NCBI GenBank assembly: GCA_963705385.1
Contig: OY970075.1
Coordinates: 744,001 to 808,000 of the forward strand
Direction of reading: 5' to 3'
Length of the DNA stretch: 64,000 bases
DNA from: MFD02979-c5 sp963705385
GTDB lineage: Bacteria; Bacteroidota; Bacteroidia; Cytophagales; Amoebophilaceae
Part shown: piece by piece, positions 17,117 through 25,348 of the stretch
Layout: each line of letters begins with the position of its first letter
Numbering within the stretch: the stretch's first letter is position 1
Notes under the pieces: model-generated
What the model saw: the letters and a program-made list of their open reading frames with translations, nothing else
Told to the model about the DNA's origin: nothing
Database searches by the model: none
Program-made: the position numbers and the translations under genes

Positions 17117-19045
17117 ATGGGTCATAAAAAATGCTTCTTTCCTTCCCTTGCTAGTGCGCTGCTAGGCATCCTGGTTGGGTTTAGCTTTTACTTGCTCAAG
17201 CTCACTGATGAGGGCTATGTGCTTCACAGCACTACAAAGTGGTTTGAACTTCAGGCAGGTGCGCATACCATAACATTTTCAGCAGGCATTTACCTAGACT
17301 TTATAGCAGCTGTTATGCTATGCTTGATTAGCTCGGTGGGTTTCTTGGTTTACCTCTACTCGATTGCATACATGCAGCAGGAAACTGCTGTACAGCGCTA
17401 CTTTGCTTTGCTGAGCTTTTTTATGGTTGCCATGCTCGCGCTTATATTGGCTGACAATTTGATTTTGCTGTGGATGGCATGGGAGCTGGCGGGCTTTGCT
17501 GCTTACCTGCTTATTGGTTTTTGGTACCAACAAGTGTCTGTGGCAGAGGCCAGCACCAAGGCTTTGCTGATGAACCAGTTAGGAAGCACTAGCTTGCTTA
17601 TAGGGATACTCATGGTGGGTAGTGAGTTAGGTAGCTTTGACTTGGCTACGCTTTCAGCCTTAGCAGCAGAGGCACGCAGTAGCCAGGGCTGGCTGTGGAC
17701 AACAGGTTTGTTCCTTATAGGTGGGGTTGTCACGAAGTCAGCACAATTTCCTGTGTTTCACTGGCTCCCCAGTGCCATGACGGCACCTACCCCTGCTTCT
17801 GCCTTGATTCATGCAGCTACCCTGGTAAGTGCTGGGGCATATTTGTTAATTAGGACGGCTGGGCTATTGAGTCCAGAAGTGTGCACGCTCGTGGCCTTCC
17901 TAGGAAGCATTACTGCCCTCATGGGGAGCTATGCTGCGTTGGCTCAGTATGATATCAAAAAAATGTTGGCTTACTCTACCATTGCACAGCTAGGCTATGT
18001 GGTGATGGCTATAGGGATAGGAAAAAGTAGCGCCGGGCTGTTCCACCTGGTGACCCATGCTTTTTTCAAAGCTTGCTTGTTCCTTTGTGTGGGTGCTGTA
18101 TCACATTTTTTACTGCGGCAAGGCAAAAAAGGATTGGATGTACAAGACATACGCGCAATGGGCGGCCTGCGCAAGGCCTTACCTGGGGTTTTCTATTCCT
18201 ACCTTGTAGCAGCAGGTGCCCTGGTAGGGTTACCTGGTTGCTCTGGATTTTTGTCTAAAGAAGCCATCCTCACCCATAGCTTGAGCTGGGCAAAACAGCA
18301 AGCCCAAACTGGCAACTACCTAAGCTATATAGTGCCTGCCTTAGGTTTTCTCTCGTCCTGCCTGACAGCCATCTACCTCGGGAGGCAATGCCAGTTGGTA
18401 TTTATGGGAGTGCCTAGATGGCAACCCAAACCAAGCTTAAAGGTTGTACCTACAAGGAATGCTATACCCTACTTGATGCAAGTCAGCATCATTATCCTGG
18501 CGCTGTGTTCGTTGGGTTTTCTTTACAGCCCACTGTCATGGGATTTTCAGCATAGCTGGTTGTTACAGCGGCTTAGCGCAGCACCCCTCTTGGGTACCAT
18601 ACCAACCCTACCGCAGACAGCTCCCTTCATCTCTGTCCTGATGATGGGGATAGGTTTGATCCTGGTGGCTGTGAGAAGACCACTCAGCCAGGCTATTGCT
18701 TTACCACTACTCCGACGCCTAACTAGGCTATCTTTTCATGGGTGGTATCTAGATGTGATCACCGATGCAATAACCCAACAGGTGCTTGGATTGAGCAGGC
18801 TAGTAGCTAGGATAGACCAAAGGTTCGTAGCTGGATGCCGTAGTGTAGCTGTTAGCTATCTAATGTTAGGAAGCATAGTGAGCTGGCTAGATCGCAACCT
18901 AGTGGAAGGAATAGTGTATTTTGTGGCTGCAGCGCCCCAGCAGCTTGGTAAGCTCCATCGCTTTACACAGCAAGGAAATTTACAGCATTACCTCTTATGG
19001 ATGTTTATCAGTATTGCGCTGCTGCTTATAGGCTACCTCTTTTAA
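17117..19045 (+). CDS. nuoL: NADH-quinone oxidoreductase subunit L
   Basis: A 642-residue, many-helix membrane subunit, homologous to Mrp antiporters and forming the distal proton-pumping arm of complex I. The antiporter core is clear: LLWMAWELAGFAAYLLIGFW, the Lys-containing GGVVTKSAQFPVFHWLPSAM, PTPASALIHAATLVSAGAYLL, and YDIKKMLAYSTIAQLGYV. After the core come RLTRLSFHGWYLD and a long helix-forming end, as in true NuoL with its lateral helix, so DabB- or MrpA-type relatives are less likely. It stands alone: no other nuo gene is adjacent, and nuoA is 14 kb away on the other strand. Confidence 0.9.
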   Translation: MGHKKCFFPSLASALLGILVGFSFYLLKLTDEGYVLHSTTKWFELQAGAHTITFSAGIYLDFIAAVMLCLISSVGFLVYLYSIAYMQQETAVQRYFALLSFFMVAMLALILADNLILLWMAWELAGFAAYLLIGFWYQQVSVAEASTKALLMNQLGSTSLLIGILMVGSELGSFDLATLSALAAEARSSQGWLWTTGLFLIGGVVTKSAQFPVFHWLPSAMTAPTPASALIHAATLVSAGAYLLIRTAGLLSPEVCTLVAFLGSITALMGSYAALAQYDIKKMLAYSTIAQLGYVVMAIGIGKSSAGLFHLVTHAFFKACLFLCVGAVSHFLLRQGKKGLDVQDIRAMGGLRKALPGVFYSYLVAAGALVGLPGCSGFLSKEAILTHSLSWAKQQAQTGNYLSYIVPALGFLSSCLTAIYLGRQCQLVFMGVPRWQPKPSLKVVPTRNAIPYLMQVSIIILALCSLGFLYSPLSWDFQHSWLLQRLSAAPLLGTIPTLPQTAPFISVLMMGIGLILVAVRRPLSQAIALPLLRRLTRLSFHGWYLDVITDAITQQVLGLSRLVARIDQRFVAGCRSVAVSYLMLGSIVSWLDRNLVEGIVYFVAAAPQQLGKLHRFTQQGNLQHYLLWMFISIALLLIGYLF

Positions 19046-19166
19046 TGAATGATAAATATTGGATTGGATGTAAAGTAAGGTTTTTGTAATACAGATGCTG
19101 GCAAATCATTTTATTTACTAGCTCCAAGGGCTTGCTAGGGCAATGAGCTGATGGCCCATACGATCT

Positions 19167-20909
19167 TTAGTCTTGTACTTCTAACCTGAGTTTTTCCTGT
19201 AACATGTGCACAGCAGGATACTTTTCTGCTAAGTACTTAAACTTTTCTTGGGCTGTGTAAGGCTTTTTGTTGCGCTGAATAGGGACTACAACTTCTTTGA
19301 GCTCAATGCCCGTGTGTTGTAATTTTTTCCGCAAGTCTGCTATCAACCCCTCTTTGATTCCTGCTAGGATGTCTTGCTGTACGGAATTAACTAGTGTCAC
19401 GACAATAGTAGCGCCCTCTAGCCCAATGGCTTGATTCAGTACACTGTACTCTGTCATCTTTCCAGCTTCCTTGAGTTTTTGGACATACTGCTGCCAATGT
19501 TCGCGCACTGCTTCCTCAGTAAGGGCCTGCTGGATTGCCACCTCTTTGGGTTGCTGTACAGGAACTTCTTGGAAAGCCAACCCCTTTTTTAGCTGATCAA
19601 TTTGTGGCAATTTGATAGTTGGCTGTAAGCCACCTGGCTTTGTATCAGGCTGCTGAAAGGGCTCTGCTGGGTTAGTGTGTGCTACTTTGTCTTTTTGAAT
19701 AGCTTTAGGAAGATTTGATGGAGGTTCAGGCCTGGATACAGGAACAAGGGTTACTTGGTTTTTAGCAGTAGAGGGTATTTGTGTTTGTACTATTGTGCTT
19801 GCTGCATGAGGACTCACTTGAAGATGCACTAGCTCTATTAAAGCCAGCTCTACATGGAGGCGCTTATTATTGCTACTTTTGTAATGAATATCGTACTGGT
19901 TAATAATGTTAAGTGCCTTGAACAAAAAAGGCAATCCTGCTGCTGCTGCCTGGGTTTTATACTTTTCTTTCACACTTGTAACTGCCTCTAGGAGTTCCAG
20001 GGTAGCCGTATCCTGGCAGACCAGCAGGTTGCGCAGGTGCTCGCTCAAACCTGTAATAAAGTGATGTCCATCAAAACCAGCCTTGAGAATCTGGTCGTAA
20101 AGCAGCAAAGCTTGAGCGGTGTTGCCTTGCAGGCAAGCATCGATAAGCTTGAAATAATATTCGTAGTCTAGGATGTGTAGGTTTTCAAGGGTAGCCTGGT
20201 AGGTCAGGGATTTCCCTGATGCAAAGGTGACGATTAGATCAAAAATAGAGAGTGCATCGCGCAAGGCTCCATCTGCCTTTTGGCTGATCAGGTGCAGTGC
20301 TTCGTCTTCATAGGTAATCCCTTCTTGGTCAGCAATATGTTTCAGCTGCTGGACCATGTCTTGAGGCTGAATGCGGCGAAAGTCAAAGATCTGGCACCGA
20401 GACAGGATGGTGGGAATAATCTTGTGTTTTTCTGTAGTAGCCAAAATAAAGATAACATGGCTAGGGGGCTCTTCCAGGGTCTTTAGAAAAGCATTAAAGG
20501 CAGCATTAGAAAGCATGTGGACCTCGTCGATGATGTAGACTTTGTACTTACCTACTTGAGGTGGATAGCGAACTTGGTCTACCAGGGCCCGGATGTCTTC
20601 TACAGAGTTGTTGGATGCAGCATCCAGCTCATAAATATTAAAGGAGTTGTTATAATTAGCGCTAGTACATGAGGGGCAGGCATTGCAGGGCTCTATATCT
20701 GCTGTAACTTGCTGGCAATTGATTGTTTTTGCCAAAATGCGGGCACAAGTCGTTTTGCCAACCCCTCTAGGACCACAAAACAGGAAGGCTTGCGCTACAT
20801 GTTTGTCTTTTATAGCATTTTTAAGTGTCGTGGTGATGTGTGGCTGTCCTAGCACATGTTCAAAAACAGCAGGGCGATATTTTCTAGCAGAAACAATAAA
20901 GTTTTTCAT
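19167..20909 (-). CDS. dnaX: DNA polymerase III subunit gamma/tau
   Basis: A 580-residue clamp-loader ATPase. Walker A is GPRGVGKT (46-53), the zinc site is Cys 65, 75, 78 and 81, Walker B is IIDEVHML near 125, and the sensor region TEKHKIIPTILSRCQIFDF is conserved with its SRC motif. From about residue 370 to 450 there is a Pro/Gln/Lys-rich linker, then a shorter C-terminal domain (EHWQQYVQKLKEAGK) like that of other Bacteroidota DnaX, where tau contacts the polymerase. I did not find an obvious A-rich slippage site for making gamma. Confidence 0.95.
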   Translation of the reverse strand: MKNFIVSARKYRPAVFEHVLGQPHITTTLKNAIKDKHVAQAFLFCGPRGVGKTTCARILAKTINCQQVTADIEPCNACPSCTSANYNNSFNIYELDAASNNSVEDIRALVDQVRYPPQVGKYKVYIIDEVHMLSNAAFNAFLKTLEEPPSHVIFILATTEKHKIIPTILSRCQIFDFRRIQPQDMVQQLKHIADQEGITYEDEALHLISQKADGALRDALSIFDLIVTFASGKSLTYQATLENLHILDYEYYFKLIDACLQGNTAQALLLYDQILKAGFDGHHFITGLSEHLRNLLVCQDTATLELLEAVTSVKEKYKTQAAAAGLPFLFKALNIINQYDIHYKSSNNKRLHVELALIELVHLQVSPHAASTIVQTQIPSTAKNQVTLVPVSRPEPPSNLPKAIQKDKVAHTNPAEPFQQPDTKPGGLQPTIKLPQIDQLKKGLAFQEVPVQQPKEVAIQQALTEEAVREHWQQYVQKLKEAGKMTEYSVLNQAIGLEGATIVVTLVNSVQQDILAGIKEGLIADLRKKLQHTGIELKEVVVPIQRNKKPYTAQEKFKYLAEKYPAVHMLQEKLRLEVQD

Positions 20910-21043
20910 GGCAGCAAATTTACCTTATTACTTAGTTATTGAGCTGCTTAATTTTCGTTGATTTATACAGAGGCTGTCAAAATTTTACAGTCGCCATGAA
21001 AAGTACTCTTAAAACGTCTTTGACCCAATTAACGAGCTAGATT

Positions 21044-22333
21044 ATGCGCCACAAAAAAATTGATCCTACTCTTTTCATCAACAACAGAAAAGAGCTAACC
21101 AAACACCTGCAGCCGAATGCCCTGGTAGTAGTTAATTCCAATGACATGATGCCTGAAAACGGCGATGGGACAATGTCCTTTCACCAAAATAGCGATCTGT
21201 TCTACCTTTCTGGTATTGATCAGGAAGAAACAATCCTGGTCTTGTACCCAGGTGCAAAAAAGGAAACATGGAAGGAAATGCTGTTTTTAAAACGTACTGA
21301 TGAGCGCATCAGGACCTGGGAAGGACAGAAGTATACCCAAGAAGAAGCACAAGCTATAGCTGGAATTACCAACGTTCATTGGCTGGATACATTTGCATCC
21401 ACTTTTCATAGCTTAATGAGCCAGACAGACTATGTTTATCTTAATAGCAATGAGCACAGCAGGGCCGAAGTAGAGGTACAAACACGTGATGCACGTTTTG
21501 TAGCCTGGTGTAAACAACAATATCCTTTGCACCACTATGAGCGCCTGGCACCTATCATGCACCACATAAGGGCAGTGAAGTCGGCCATAGAAATTGACTT
21601 AATGCGGGAAGCATGTAAGATTACAGAAAAGGGCTTTAGAAGAATTTTGCCACTGATCAAACCTGGGGTCATGGAGTATGAGCTAGAAGCAGAACTCTCC
21701 TGTGCCTTTATCCAGCACCGCTCCAGAGGCTTTGCCTACCATCCTATTATAGCTTCAGGAGCTAATGCATGCGTGCTTCATTATATAGCCAACAGCCAGG
21801 CTTGCAAAGCTGGAGATGCCATCTTACTAGATATAGGGGCAGAATATGCCCACTATAGCGCAGACCTTACCCGGGTAGTACCTGTTACTGGGCGCTTTAC
21901 AAAACGCCAGCGAGCCGTATATGATGCTGTGCTGCGTATCATGCATCAGGCGCAAACACTGCTTGTGCCTGGTAATGATCTAACCACTTACCACCAACAA
22001 ATAGGCGAGGCAGTGGAAGCTGAATTGGTTGGCCTAGGCCTACTGGACCGCACAGATATCAAGAACCAAGACCCCAAGCATCCTGCTTATAAAAAGTATT
22101 TCATGCATGGTACCTCCCACCATATAGGCCTAGACACCCACGACGTAGGAGACATATTCAGAAAGTTTGAACCAGGTATGGCCTTTACCATTGAGCCAGG
22201 CATCTACATTCAGGCGGAAGGACTTGGCGTACGGCTTGAGAATAACTTTGTGATCACAGAAAAAGGCTTGGAAAATTTAATGGCTACCATACCCGTAGAA
22301 GCTGAGGAGATAGAAACGCTAATGAACCATTAA
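21044..22333 (+). CDS. pepP: Xaa-Pro aminopeptidase (aminopeptidase P)
   Basis: A 429-residue M24B metallopeptidase that removes an N-terminal residue before proline. The N-terminal creatinase-like domain has MSFHQNSDLFYLSGIDQ. The pita-bread catalytic domain shows the metal ligands in LLDIGAEYAHYSADLTR (two Asp), GTSHHIGLDTHD (His), FTIEPGIYI (Glu) and GVRLENNFV (Glu). Length and motif order are typical. The start is the ATG at 21044. It is divergent from dnaX with 134 bases between starts. Confidence 0.95.
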   Translation: MRHKKIDPTLFINNRKELTKHLQPNALVVVNSNDMMPENGDGTMSFHQNSDLFYLSGIDQEETILVLYPGAKKETWKEMLFLKRTDERIRTWEGQKYTQEEAQAIAGITNVHWLDTFASTFHSLMSQTDYVYLNSNEHSRAEVEVQTRDARFVAWCKQQYPLHHYERLAPIMHHIRAVKSAIEIDLMREACKITEKGFRRILPLIKPGVMEYELEAELSCAFIQHRSRGFAYHPIIASGANACVLHYIANSQACKAGDAILLDIGAEYAHYSADLTRVVPVTGRFTKRQRAVYDAVLRIMHQAQTLLVPGNDLTTYHQQIGEAVEAELVGLGLLDRTDIKNQDPKHPAYKKYFMHGTSHHIGLDTHDVGDIFRKFEPGMAFTIEPGIYIQAEGLGVRLENNFVITEKGLENLMATIPVEAEEIETLMNH

Positions 22334-22418
22334 CGGATTATTTACTTCGTTGACTACCCCTCCCTTTGGCGTTTTCTCTAAGCCTAAGGCAAGACAAACA
22401 CAGCGACATAAGGTTGAA

Positions 22419-23090
22419 CTAAGGTAGTGAGTTTACTGCAGCTTGGATATTAGGATCTCTAGAAGATAGAGCTGGGTCGTTTATCGTCTCGCCCGAGAAA
22501 TCGGTCAAGGTCTTGTTTATTTTGCCCTTAAACTCAGTATCCATTGCACTATTGGCGCATTACAAAGCTTTATAGCTATATGCAGTGGCATACGGCCGTA
22601 AATTCCTTGTTGGTTGATATTGATTTTATCAAGAGTTGCTTTGTCTTTGATGGTTTGCAAGCACTGCTTGATAAAGGCTTGGTCTTCCGGATTCCCCCTA
22701 TACAAATAACATAACTGGTAAATCGCTGTTTCCTTATTAGAATTTTCCAAACTGAAATCCACTTGGCCAGCATACTGAAGCAACTCTTGGATTATTCCTT
22801 ACACATAAGAAGGTCTTTCATATCCTACCCGTCTTATGAAGTTAAAGGCTGATGAGTAGCGTATTACCGCTAGCCTCTTTCTTGTTGAGCTTGCTCAGAT
22901 CACTGCGTTGGATTTCTGGAAGTACGGCTGCTAAATGTTGTAGGAAAGTATGGTGAGGATGTACTCTATAGAGGGCCTGGATTTTGTCAACCATCTCCTG
23001 AGTAATGTATACTGGTGGTTTTTCGGCTACAGCTTCCCCTTTTTTCCTTTCTTTAATGGGACTTCCTTAAGATAAAAAGCCTTGCTGTGA
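22419..23090 (-). pseudogene. Broken ankyrin-type gene
   Basis: Three neighbouring frames on the minus strand together look like one decayed protein. Upstream: EKPPVYITQEMVDKIQALY, then FLQHLAAVLPEI and NKKEASGNTLL, ending at a stop near 22845. Middle (22517-22783): LLQYAGQVDFSLEN, IYQLCYLY and an ankyrin-like GRMPLHIAIKLCNAPIVQWIL. Last, in another frame: GKINKTLTDFSGETINDP, ending at the TAG at 22419. At least two frame changes or stops separate the parts. The ankyrin match is limited to one unit. Confidence 0.5.
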
Positions 23091-23510
23091 GTTACCCAGA
23101 ACCCTTCTACCCTATCCCTAGTCCAGCTGGGCTAGATTTTGTACTGGCCTTGAACTTTGTATTAGGGAACTCAATTAGACTTTTGTAACAGCGTTGTTAG
23201 GGTAAAACCAGGCTTTCTATCTATTGAATGTAGTTGACCTGCAAAGTCAGGCTGTAATAAGGTATTTGTAGGCTATAAAGGAGGTAGTAGGCCAGTCCGA
23301 AAGAGTGCTGCTTGTAAGCCTTTACAGATGACTCACAGTTAATTTTCTTCATCTTCCCATTCCCACTAAAAATTGGCGGTATAGTATTTTACCATACTCC
23401 CTTTGCCATAATTTCTTCTGGTACGCATTTGTAAATAGTAACTAAAGTTGTGTCCTGCCTTTCTCAAGTCAATTTTGTTCTTAAAGCTACCGTAGTGAAC
23501 CTCTGTTTAT
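23091..23510. other. Region without an intact gene
   Basis: Only short frames interrupted by stops. Some fragments on the minus strand have a protein-like composition (such as YKQHSFGLAYYLLYSL), so decayed coding sequence is possible, but no family could be recognised. No RNA gene was seen. Confidence 0.4.
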
Positions 23511-24908
23511 TTATTTTGTTAATGGCGCTATTACCTGTATCTTACTTACTGCTTCTATAATTTCTTCATTTCCAGAGTTTATAGCTAGTCTTTCTAAATT
23601 TATTTTTGAGCTTTTCTTTATTGGACCCTCAAAATTCTTTGTTATACATTTAACGGCATAACCTCTTTTTCCTGTTATAGCTCGTTCTAGCAGTTTTTCA
23701 GGTGCACATTTTTCGTTAAATAATACCACAGCGAACTTAAACAAATTAACAGCATCATGCTTCATAAATTCCTGCAATAGATAGGTTATTTCATTATTAT
23801 CTAAGTCGTTTTTAACATATGTGAGGAATGTTTTAGAAAAATTCAATTTTTCTTCTCTAAAAGAACAAGAATTTGAAGAAGTAATTAACATACGAACTGT
23901 TGTTTCGAAAAAAGGCGGAGAAATGCTATCTATGCCGTACTTTTTGATTAGTGTGTGGGATAAATTTATACTATCTGTTACACCCAAACTTGACTCATCT
24001 TCTAAATACATGGCTGACGTGAGTGGCGTGAATATGTTTTCTGAATCTATCTCTAGCCTATCCTTAATGATTAGATTTTCTTTTGTGTCAAAGACCTTTA
24101 TTAAATATTGGGAATGCACATTTCTATCTTTCACTGATTGGATATGTTTTGTAGAAACAGCAGAATTGTCCAGTTTTTTATGGGATTCTAAGTTTTTTAT
24201 ACGGTCTCTACAGTCCGTAGAGAATTTTTTGATTTCACTCAAATAATCTTGTAAGCTTTTATTTTCCTCTTCTTTACCTATATTACCCACTTCGAAGCTT
24301 TTAAAAGCAAAGCTCCCAGGAGTAGAGTTAGTAGCGGAGTCTAGAGCAAAGGTCGCAGGGGAGGGGATCTCAAGGGGAGAAAATTCAGAAGTGCTACATT
24401 GAGCAGGATTGTAGTTTCTTTTTTCACGGCTAGCTTGTCCTACAATGTCCATAGACCTAGTTCGCCCAATGGGTTTACGCACACTTGTGGAGTCTTTAGC
24501 CAAGATCTCAAGAGGAGAAAATTTAGAAGTGCCACCTTTAGCAGGATTGTAGTTTCTTTTTTCACGGCTAGCTTGTCCTACAACGTCCATAGACTTAGCT
24601 CGCCCAATAGTTTTACGCACACTTGTGGAGTCTTTAGCCAAGATCTCAGGAGGAGGAAACTGATGGGTACCTTGTGCAGCGTTGTTTGCAGGAGAGGGCA
24701 CAGGAGAAGGTGAAGTAGGGGACCCACTAGAGGGCGGAGTAGAGATCCCACTAGAGGAAAGGCTTCCACTAGAGGACCCAGGAGGGGGCGGAGTAGAGGT
24801 CCCACTAGAGGACGCAACCTTATAGGGTTTTGGTCCACAGCTAGCTTGCGTTATAGATAAACTTACCAGTAAGAGTAAAGAGAAATATAGGTGGATCAAT
24901 GATCTCAT
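23511..24908 (-). CDS. Ser/Pro-rich repeat lipoprotein
   Basis: A 465-residue predicted lipoprotein of unknown function. The leader (SLLLLVSLSI) ends in QASC, with Cys 24 as the lipidation site. Residues 30-80 are a Ser/Pro/Gly/Thr linker. Residues 83-174 hold two nearly identical 46-residue units (LEILAKDSTSVRK, SMDVVGQASREKRNYNPA) and the start of a third. The rest is helical and charged (LQDYLSEIKKFSTDC, RIKNLESHKK) without a known domain, ending in possible ankyrin-like helices (LLERAITGKRGYAVKCI). The leader and promoter are shared with the decayed gene at 40655, so the two form a family. A surface or secreted host-interaction role is only a guess. Confidence 0.75.
   Translation of the reverse strand: MRSLIHLYFSLLLLVSLSITQASCGPKPYKVASSSGTSTPPPPGSSSGSLSSSGISTPPSSGSPTSPSPVPSPANNAAQGTHQFPPPEILAKDSTSVRKTIGRAKSMDVVGQASREKRNYNPAKGGTSKFSPLEILAKDSTSVRKPIGRTRSMDIVGQASREKRNYNPAQCSTSEFSPLEIPSPATFALDSATNSTPGSFAFKSFEVGNIGKEEENKSLQDYLSEIKKFSTDCRDRIKNLESHKKLDNSAVSTKHIQSVKDRNVHSQYLIKVFDTKENLIIKDRLEIDSENIFTPLTSAMYLEDESSLGVTDSINLSHTLIKKYGIDSISPPFFETTVRMLITSSNSCSFREEKLNFSKTFLTYVKNDLDNNEITYLLQEFMKHDAVNLFKFAVVLFNEKCAPEKLLERAITGKRGYAVKCITKNFEGPIKKSSKINLERLAINSGNEEIIEAVSKIQVIAPLTK
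24399..24674 (-). repeat. Two tandem 138-bp coding repeats
   Basis: The segment ACACTTGTGG is found at 24481 and again at 24619, giving a period of 138 bases, or 46 codons. The two units are nearly identical at both DNA and protein level, inside the Ser/Pro-rich lipoprotein gene. The first residues of a third unit follow (FSPLEIP). Confidence 0.9.
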
Positions 24909-24944
24909 AAGATTTTAAGTTAGGTCTAGAGCTATTTTACCACC

Positions 24945-24975
24945 CAAAGCTAAAAAATTAAACAACTATTGCAAA
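24945..24975 (-). promoter_or_regulatory. Bacteroidota-type promoter of the Ser/Pro-rich lipoprotein
   Basis: Read on the minus strand: TTTG (24975-24972), 19 bases, then TAGCTTTG (24952-24945), a perfect match to the TTTG / TAnnTTTG promoter of the Bacteroidota primary sigma factor. The start codon lies 36 bases further on. The same arrangement stands in front of the related gene at 40655. Confidence 0.75.
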
Positions 24976-24983
24976 TAATTTTA

Positions 24984-25278
24984 GGATCTTCTCAAAGTCT
25001 CTACTTGGAGACCAACGCGAAAACCTCCGAATTTTTCCATTCTGCTTCTCCTATCGCAGCGCTAAATCCCGCTAAGGAGCACCAGTCTTCAGTATCCACA
25101 AGACCGCATTGAAGAAATTGTGATTGCCTTGAGCTGTCACCCCTTCATGTCCTTTGCTGCTAGGAAGTATATATTCCACCTTAGCAAAATGCTCTAGCGT
25201 CAATTTATCTCTATGCATCTTCGTTATCTTTGAAGTGTAACAATAAACAAAATATAGAAAACTAATTGACCGCACTAC
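24984..25278 (-). mobile_element. Remnant of an IS5-type element
   Basis: About 295 bases matching the transposase-start end of the element at 41300-42135. On the minus strand it encodes MHRDKLTLEHFAKVEYILP and NHNFFNAVLWILKTGAP, the N-terminal domain (DUF4096-like) of IS5-family transposases, and then decays. It ends with ATTGACCGCACTAC (25265-25278), a one-mismatch copy of the element's terminal repeat, followed by CTAG. The other side breaks off next to the -33 box of the lipoprotein promoter. Confidence 0.8.
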
Positions 25279-25348
25279 CTAGTTATAGGTGCACAGGTAT
25301 AGCAATCCAGCAACTAAGGTTACATATTTGTAGGCAATATAATCAGCT

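Noticed and set aside
17117..19045. Possible DabB or Mrp-type antiporter instead of NuoL
   Set aside because: No DabA/DUF2309 or mrp gene is adjacent, and the long C-terminal region with a lateral-helix-like part matches NuoL.
24399..24713. Plus-strand frame with two near-identical segments
   Set aside because: Antisense of the two 46-codon repeats in the Ser/Pro-rich lipoprotein gene.
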